Shown piece by piece: positions 57,963-64,000 of a stretch of 64,000 nt of DNA (positions are counted from its first letter, which is position 1; the number at the start of each line of letters is the position of its first letter). The position numbers were made by a program, and so were the translations under genes. This DNA comes from Dugong dugon (taxonomy: Eukaryota; Chordata; Mammalia; Sirenia; Dugongidae): positions 42,079,501-42,143,500 of the forward strand of contig CM057482.1 in NCBI GenBank assembly GCA_030035585.1. The letters run 5' to 3'. The notes beneath the pieces are model-generated. The model did no database searches. It worked only from the letters and a program-made list of their open reading frames with translations, and was not told the origin of the DNA.

Positions 57963-58132
57963 GGAGCCCTGGTAGGGCAGTGATTAAGAGCTCAGCTGCT
58001 AACCAAAAGGTTGGCAGTTTGAATCCACCAGCTGTTCCCTGGAAACCCTATGGGGCAGTTCTACTCTGTCCTATAGGGTCGCGATGAGTCGGAATCGTCT
58101 CAATAGCAATGAGTTTAGTTTGGTCTGAGGTG
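57963..58132 (+). mobile_element. AfroSINE/PSINE, short-body type
   Basis: GGAGCCCTGGTAGGGCAGTG head, GGCAGTTTGAATCCACC B-box region, GTCGGAATCGTCTCAATAGC tail. Short target duplication CATTTGA at 57955-57961 and 58133-58139. Confidence 0.94.
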
Positions 58133-58139
58133 CATTTGA

Positions 58140-59322
58140 CTACTTTGGTTAAAAAAGAAGGGCGTTTGTTTGGATAACTGAAATACATAATGTCTCATGT
58201 CCACATTTTTATCTAGTACTCCTGAGAGTATCTGTATAAATGTTGCATGCCTGAATAACTGGAAAACACTTGATCTGTGGAAGGTCATTCTCCTGACCAT
58301 TCAACTTTATCCTTCCTAGTTTCAATTTTAAAAGAGTACCACTTGCTAAGAAGATCTTCTGTATAAATGACGTGTCTCTAAGGTCAAGTCTTCAGGATGA
58401 CATATAGCTAAATTCCACATTTCTATGTTACAGGTAGTCTAAAATTTCAGATAACTCAAATTTTTTTGTTCATTTTTCACTCTTCTGAGAGTGAAATCAA
58501 AAGTAAATGATTTGGCGTTGCAAGTTTGGTTTCATGTATATATGCAGGATTGCAAATTCACTCACACTATATTCAGATGTTTAAAGGAAAAAAAAAAAAA
58601 TTGGCTTCTTTATCTTCCATAGCTGACCTAAGCTTTCTCAAGGATCTTTCTCCCCCCATCCGTTCTCTACACAGCCCACTGAGTAGTATGAGAAGAGAAA
58701 AAAAATTATCTTGCCAAGTTTCAGAATTAGAGCCATCTCCAGGTGAAATCTCTTCCTGGTAACTAAGCTTCTCTCAGATAAATACTCAGTCTTTGGGTCT
58801 CCTCCTCCTACTTCTCCATGAAGTGGTCTCTGGTATGAGGATGCTCTCTGCATCTTCAGAGCAGCAGAAGGAGGGGCATCAGATTCACATGGGGACTCTG
58901 GGTCCCACCCAGTGTGTGATGAGGACTGTCTGGTCTGGCCCAGGACCTGGACAGGCAGGACATGTCTTTCCTCATTTCAGGCCTCTAGTCTCTCCATAGC
59001 ACTGTTGCTGTTCTAACTTGAGAACTCTGCTAGTTCACAGCTCAACCCAACACACCCAAATCTCCTCAGAGAGGATTGTGGGAACTTCTGAGGTCCCAAC
59101 AGACTTCATGCTGACCACGGATTCTATCAACCCTGGATGCCACCGTGTAGCTCTAGCACCAACAGGACTTTTCTAAGGGAATGTGATTTCCCAGACAGTA
59201 CCTCGGAAGTGGGGCAAGGCTTCCTACCCTTGACTTCCCTAAATGTATCTCGTCATTTCTAACACACATCCAGATCTGACTGCTTGGTTCACCCTACTCT
59301 TACCTCCCAGTACTGGTTCTTC
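58140..59322. other. No feature recognised
   Basis: Unique-looking sequence. An A12-type run lies at about 58589-58600. Confidence 0.4.
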
Positions 59323-59334
59323 CATTCTTCTTTT

Positions 59335-59898
59335 TTTTTTAAACAATGCTATGAGTATTACTTTTATTATCTTTTTTATTGTTGTAAAAAATATATTTAA
59401 CACATTTGCCAATTCAAGATTTTTCACATATACAATTTAGTTACACTAATTGTATTAATCATGCTGTGTGACCATCACCAATACCTGTTGCCAAATTTTT
59501 CATCACCATAAACAGAAACTCAGTGTTTCCTAAGTAATGATTTCCCCTTCTCCCCTCCCTCCCACACCTGGTAACTAGGAATCAACTTCAGTCTCTATAC
59601 AATTGCCTATTACAGATATTTCATATGTGGATCATACAATATTTATCCTTTTGTGATTGACTTACTTCACTTAGCATAATATTTTCAAGGTTCATCCATG
59701 TTGTAGCGTGTAGCAGGACTTCCTTTCTCTTTATGGCTGAGTAATAGTCCATTGCATGGCTGGACCACATTGTATTTATCCATTCTTCTGCTGATGGACA
59801 CTTAGGTTGTTTCCACCTTTTGGCTACTGTGAATAGCGCTACAGTGAACATTGGTGTACAAGTGTCTGTTTGTGTCACCGCTTTCAAGTCTCTTCTCT
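59335..59898 (-). mobile_element. 5'-truncated L1 (ORF2 C-terminus + 3'UTR)
   Basis: Minus-strand frame at 59887-59621 reads FTVALFTVAKRWKQPKCPSAEEWINTMW, then AMDYYSAIKRKEVLLHATTWMNLENIMLSEVSQ and ends CMIHI. This is the conserved ORF2 C-terminus of mammalian L1. Perfect 12-bp target duplications CATTCTTCTTTT at 59323-59334 and 59899-59910. The T run at 59331-59340 represents the poly(A) tail. The ORF2 tail is uninterrupted for its 88 codons. Confidence 0.94.
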
Positions 59899-59939
59899 CA
59901 TTCTTCTTTTAGTGATAAGGACTTACCCCAGAATTTTAG

Positions 59940-60325
59940 CTGGGCATATGGCTTCCCTGAATAACAATTACATTTCCTACCTTCTCTTGAATCTAGATGG
60001 TCAAATGACCACATTCTGACCAATGGGATATAAGTGAAGTGGTCAAGTTTGGGGAAGTATCCTTCAAAAGTTAGAGAGTGTGCCCTTCTTTACTTCTTTT
60101 TATTTATTTTTTTCCTTCAGGCTGGCTGGCATGCAGATGAGGTAAGTAGAGCTAGAGCAGCCATCTCTTAGAATGAAGATCATGGTAGAACAAAAAGAGA
60201 GAAGGAGCCTAGATCCCTTACACTGAGCAGTGTCATCCTATTCTTGAGCTGTCTTCCTCCAGGTATCCACACAAGTGAGAAACAAATTTCTGTCTTGTTT
60301 AAACCACTGTTTAGATTTCTAGTCA
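59940..60325 (+). mobile_element. Ancient interspersed repeat, family unassigned (copy 2)
   Basis: ATGACCACATTCTGACCAAT, GGGATATAAGTGAAGTGGTC, GAGAAACAAATTTCTGTCTT and TTTAAACCACTGTTTAG match the layout of the piece at 36181-36550. Family name uncertain. Confidence 0.4.
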
Positions 60326-60330
60326 CTAGT

Positions 60331-60483
60331 GGATCCTTGGTAGCACAGTGGTTAAGAGCTTTGCTACTAACCAAAATATCAGCAGTTGGAATCCACCAGC
60401 TGCTGCTTGGAAACCCTATGGGATAGTTCTACTGTGTCCTATAGGGTCAACACGAGTCAGAATTGACTAGACGACAATGGGTT
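60331..60483 (+). mobile_element. AfroSINE/PSINE, short-body type
   Basis: GGATCCTTGGTAGCACAGTG head, GCTACTAACC and GCAGTTGGAATCCACC, then AATTGACTAGACGACAATGG tail. Target duplications are not clear. Confidence 0.92.
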
Positions 60484-61089
60484 ACTAAATAAATACTGAC
60501 ACTTCTCCTCTGTTTCCCTCTACCCTTCCACACTCCACCCGAGTTGAAGGGGGATTTCCATTTCCTTTTCCTGTGAAACACTAAGCCCAATGGCTAGTCT
60601 TCTTCCTGTGGAAGAAACAGGTAATCTAATCTTCTAGGCCTAACTCCTACTGACTTACAGAATGTAAAGGAATTTAGCAAATTATTTTCCAGCAAGAACC
60701 AAATTGCTTCAGACTCAACAAAATCCTGTACTTGATGTTAAAGGCTGAATATTCCCTCTTTCTTTCTTCAGTCATGTTAGAATAATCGTTATCCTCCCTG
60801 AAGCAACTGAAAACTTTGGTCAAAATGGTTTGTAGGGGGTAGGGTGGGGGATAAGAAGTCATACACAAGGGAGGGAGGGAATGAAAGTACATAAGTATAT
60901 ATGAGAAATATCATCATCATTTAAATATGCACGTACGTAGATGCTCACATACATACACACTCTATGTGTGTATGTGTGTATATAGTATATAATTATGTAA
61001 TTCCTGCCCTACCAACCTGTAGGCACAAATGGGATAGTAGTAACTTTAAGAGTCTACAATTTTTCACGTTCCAAACTCCTCCTAGCTGA
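60484..61089. other. No feature recognised
   Basis: Unique-looking. Includes a G-rich patch (about 60834-60880, GGGGGTAGGGTGGGGG) and a TG/TA patch near 60930-60990. Confidence 0.4.
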
Positions 61090-62280
61090 CATACAACCGC
61101 TACAACCTTTCCCCATAAAATATCCTGCCCCCCAAGGTAGTCCTGGTCAGAGCCTCACTGGACGAAAGTCTCATTGAACATGCAGCCCATGGTGCAGGCC
61201 AGGAGCACTGAGAGAGGCCCAGATTGTCGCCCCCACTGCCCCGAGTTGGACACCTTTGCCAAGTACACAAAGTAAACTGCCATTCATGGCAGACCAGAGG
61301 GTGTCCGCATGTGCTAGGACACAAGTCCGCTCCCATCTTTCCACTGCAGCCTGCTGTCTAAAAGCTACTTGCAGGAGATACCTCCTCACCATGCAGCCAG
61401 TGCCCTGGCCCTTCCAAAGCAGGACCCCCTCCCTCTCTGGGGTTCCCTATGAAGTTCCCACTTCTATCATCCCATGAGATGAATCACTCCTTTTTCTATG
61501 ACAGTGTGGCATCGATCACTCTGTAGACCACCCAGAAATGGGGAGATGCTCTTTTTCTCAGCTCTAGGTCACCTGAGCATCAAACAGCACTGCTTGGACT
61601 GAAAATTTCATAAAATCCCTCATGACAGCATCCCATGAACGCCTCCTTCTCCCCTGGTGATGAGCCCTCATCTAAGCATTCATCCTACTGCCCCCGTCTC
61701 CCATCCAAGCACCCAAGCACAAAACCTCAGCCCTGGGTGCTCTCCCCTTGCCTACCCCCTCAATCCCATCCTGCAGGAGGCTTGCTAAGCTCCTGAGCTC
61801 TAGCCTGGCGGCCGTCAACAACTTGAATGGGCCATATTCCCTCCCACTACAGGGCTTCCGCATGAGCTGTCCCCTGTGACTGACAAGGCACCTCCACCTC
61901 CTTCCCCACTCATTCAGTGTGTGGCTGCTAGTCACCCCCCAAATCGCAACACAGATATGTGCTCAGGGCAGCCTTCCCCGTCCCAGGCACCACTCTTCCT
62001 GTCCCATATCAGGACCATCCCTGCCACTCTCGGTGGCCCTCTTTACCTTCTGACACTCCCCACACTTAGTGCCTTTCCATTTCCATGTGCTTCCTCTCTC
62101 TGTGTGCACAGATCCTGAGAGTGGCTGAGGATATCCTGCTCCTGGACTCCACTCCATCCTCTGAGACCAGCATTGTATCTCTTCATCCTTACACTGAAGT
62201 CAGGAGGATAAGACATCAGGGAGAAATAAATAAGGAGTGAATTCTTCCAGAGCATATGGAAACTAAGGATTTAGACTCCT
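61090..62280. other. GC-richer block of unknown origin
   Basis: About 1.2 kb with visibly higher C+G and long CT-rich runs than its neighbours. Minus-strand open frames at 61100-61336 and 61171-61392 and others at 61672-62255 are short and unrecognised. It lacks dense CpG, so it is not a clear CpG island. Confidence 0.35.
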
Positions 62281-62476
62281 AGGCTGTACCTTCTGACATA
62301 AAATGACACTAAGCAAGCAAATGATCTGAAAAACTCAGGGAAAAAGGGGAAAGAAAAATATACCTTAGGATAGCACAAGATTTCAGTGTTTTCTTTGACA
62401 TATCCATGCTGACACCTATGGGATTGTCTAAACACTTGACTATTCAAATTTTAAAAAGCAGTGTCACAGTGAATAT

Positions 62477-62690
62477 TGGCTGGGTTGGTGGTGCAACAGT
62501 TAACGTGCTCAGCTGCTGAATGAAAGGTTGGCAGTTTGAGTCCACCTGGAGGTGCCTTGGAAAAAAAGGCCTAGTGCTCTACTTCTGAAATATCAGCTAT
62601 TGAAAACCCTGTGGAGCACAGTTCTAGTCTGACACATATGGGTCTCCATGAGTCAGAGTCCACTTGACAACAACTGGTGGTTTTATCTGA
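62477..62690 (+). mobile_element. AfroSINE, gag-body type
   Basis: GCTGGGTTGGTGGTGCAACA head, GTTTGAGTCCACCTGGAGGT, TACTTCTGAAATATCAGC body, TGGAGCACAGTTCTAGTC block, AGTCCACTTGACAACAACTG tail. Confidence 0.92.
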
Positions 62691-62944
62691 TACTGTGCAG
62701 ACTCTTGGTTGATCCGACTGGCATGGTTGGTGCTGCATCTCATTTTTGTCCATGCAAGTCATAGAGCGTCTTTCTATCTGACAGTTCTTAAAACAATCCC
62801 ATTTGTTGATGTTATGAGTAAGATATAAGCAGAGGTGCTGCCAAAGTCTCATACAGGTTGGCAAGAGCCCACCGTGCACCTTCTCGATTCACTTCAGTGG
62901 CGTCCCGGTGGTAGCCTGAACTCTGCTCTGGTGGGAGTATTATG

Positions 62945-63100
62945 TGGGAGAAAGATGTGACCATCTGCTTCCATAAAGATTTACAACCTTGGAAACACTA
63001 TGGGGCAGTTCTACTCTGTCCTATAAGGTCGCTATGAGTCTGAATCGACTCAAGGATAATGAGTTTGATTTTTTTTTTTTTTTTTTTGGCGGGGGTGGGT
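62945..63100 (+). mobile_element. 5'-truncated AfroSINE, long-body type
   Basis: Lacks the tRNA-like head and begins TGGGAGAAAGATGTGACC; ends AATCGACTCAAGGATAATG followed by GATT and a run of about 19 T residues (63069-63087). Perfect 9-bp target duplications AGTATTATG at 62936-62944 and 63101-63109. Confidence 0.92.
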
Positions 63101-63147
63101 AGTATTATGGAAACCAGCCAACACTATAAATCAGGGCTTCATTTCCA

Positions 63148-63328
63148 AAGAGCCAACTCATGGTGACCCCACATGCGCCAGAGTAGAAATGTGCTCCACT
63201 GGGCTTTCAGGGCTGATTTTTTCAGAAGTAGATCACCAAGCCTTTCTTCTGAGGTACTTATGGGTGGACTCGAACATCCAATTTTTAGATTAACAGCCAA
63301 GAGTGTGTTAATCTTTTATACCACTTTG
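63148..63328 (-). mobile_element. AfroSINE, gag-body type, decayed
   Basis: Plus strand CAACTCATGGTGACCCCACA, AGAGTAGAAATGTGCTCCAC, AGAAGTAGATCACCAAGCC and CTTCTGAGGTACTTATGGGT are the complement of a gag-body copy. The tail and the head end are damaged. Confidence 0.82.
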
Positions 63329-63393
63329 GAGTATACCCAAATCAAGAATTAAGTTTGTAAATGACTTAATTTAGGCCCACTAGGCCCTGATCA

Positions 63394-63603
63394 AAAGAGC
63401 TCTGGTGGCACAATGGTTAAGTGCTTGGCTGTTAACTGAAAGGTTGGCAGTTCAAACCCACCAGTCATTGTGTGGGAGAAAGATGTGGCAGTCTGCTTCT
63501 GTAAAAAAGACTTCAGCCTTGGAAACCCCATGGGGCAGTTCTACTCTGTCCTATATGGTCGTTATGAATCAGAATCAACTCAACAGTAAGGAGTTTAGTG
63601 GAT
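63394..63603 (+). mobile_element. AfroSINE, long-body type
   Basis: AGCTCTGGTGGCACAATGG head, GTTCAAACCC B box, GGGAGAAAGATGTGGCAGTC body, AATCAACTCAACAGTAAGG tail. Perfect 13-bp target duplications TAGGCCCTGATCA at 63381-63393 and 63604-63616. Confidence 0.96.
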
Positions 63604-63882
63604 TAGGCCCTGATCATGTTCTATTTCACTGAAAAGATCATGCAAAGCTATATATTTAGCATGATAATTTGAAAACTTCCTTGCATTTCTTGGGTGAAAA
63701 TATTTAGCCACAGAAAGAAGAAATATAAAATAGAGCCTCCATTGTAGAAATTTCTCACTAAACATAACATATCTACTCTGGCTTCATTGATATCAGCTGT
63801 GGAACCTCTATAAATTTTTTTTTTTTTCCTCGTTTGGTTTAAAAAAAAAAAAAGTAAATGGTTGCTGTCCTTTAAGACGCTG

Positions 63883-64000
63883 CTGTTGTTTTTAATTGCT
63901 GTCGAGTTAATTCCAACCCATGGCAACCCTATGTGTGCCTAGTAGAACTGCTCCATAAGGTTTTCAAGGATATGAACTTTTGGAAGCAGACTGCCAGGCT
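63883..64000 (-). mobile_element. AfroSINE, long-body type, cut by window edge
   Basis: Plus strand starts CTGTTGTTTTTAATTGCTGTC and reads AATTCCAACCCATGGCAACC; GGAAGCAGACTGCCAGGCT at the edge marks the long body. The head lies beyond position 64000. Confidence 0.9.

Noticed and set aside
60834-60890. G-quadruplex candidate
   Set aside because: Only three G-runs are close together and the fourth needs a loop of over 15 bases. Stable folding is doubtful.
61230-61290. GACACCTTTGCCAAG word resembling a globin coding stretch
   Set aside because: The similarity is limited to one short word. The flanking sequence does not continue in a globin frame.
1-64000. CRISPR arrays, operons, phage or plasmid features
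   Set aside because: The sequence is mammalian nuclear DNA. The repeats seen are transposons and microsatellites, with no spaced direct-repeat array.

Overview
The window looks like non-coding nuclear DNA from an afrotherian mammal, most likely a paenungulate such as an elephant, hyrax or sea cow. The base for this is a high-copy tRNA-headed SINE of the AfroSINE/PSINE type. It occurs about 27 times here in three body designs and always ends in a tail shared with RTE-class LINEs that are also present. No protein-coding gene, host exon, rRNA, tRNA gene or CRISPR array could be supported. Nearly all of the short open frames are chance frames or lie inside decayed transposons.

Layout. 1-10 kb: SINEs, one MLT1-type solo LTR (1453-1890), the 3' end of an RTE LINE among TA/TG microsatellites (4231-4900), and an old L1 tail (9370-9790). 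10-20 kb: an RTE reverse-transcriptase fossil (10599-11198), two more MLT1-type LTRs, old MIR-like SINEs, and a small L1 with a TG-rich tail (19909-20140). 20-27 kb: SINEs, a CR1/L3 reverse-transcriptase fossil (about 25540-25880) and a 3'UTR-only L1 with a 15-bp target duplication. 27-34.2 kb: one essentially full-length L1 on the minus strand, with 5'UTR, ORF1, spacer, ORF2 and 3'UTR all recognisable but broken, and two SINEs nested in it. 34-47 kb: a 90-bp tandem duplication beside a SINE, several RTE pieces (two with 5'-like sequence joined directly to the 3' end), a fourth MLT1-type LTR and MIR-like pieces. 47-64 kb: a MER5A-like DNA transposon, many SINEs with clean target duplications, a minus-strand L1 end (59335-59898), and a GC-richer block of unknown origin (61090-62280).

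How the parts relate. The RTE LINE presumably supplied the enzyme that moved the SINEs, because SINE and RTE 3' ends read alike here. The L1 machinery is a separate lineage with its own target duplications. All four recognisable younger L1s and all four MLT1-type LTRs lie on the minus strand. That is what would be expected if the window were intronic or transcribed in a plus-strand gene, but this is an inference and no exon was seen. No new molecular system was found. The most interesting points are the RTE/SINE modularity, the internally deleted RTE copies, the strand bias and the local duplications.
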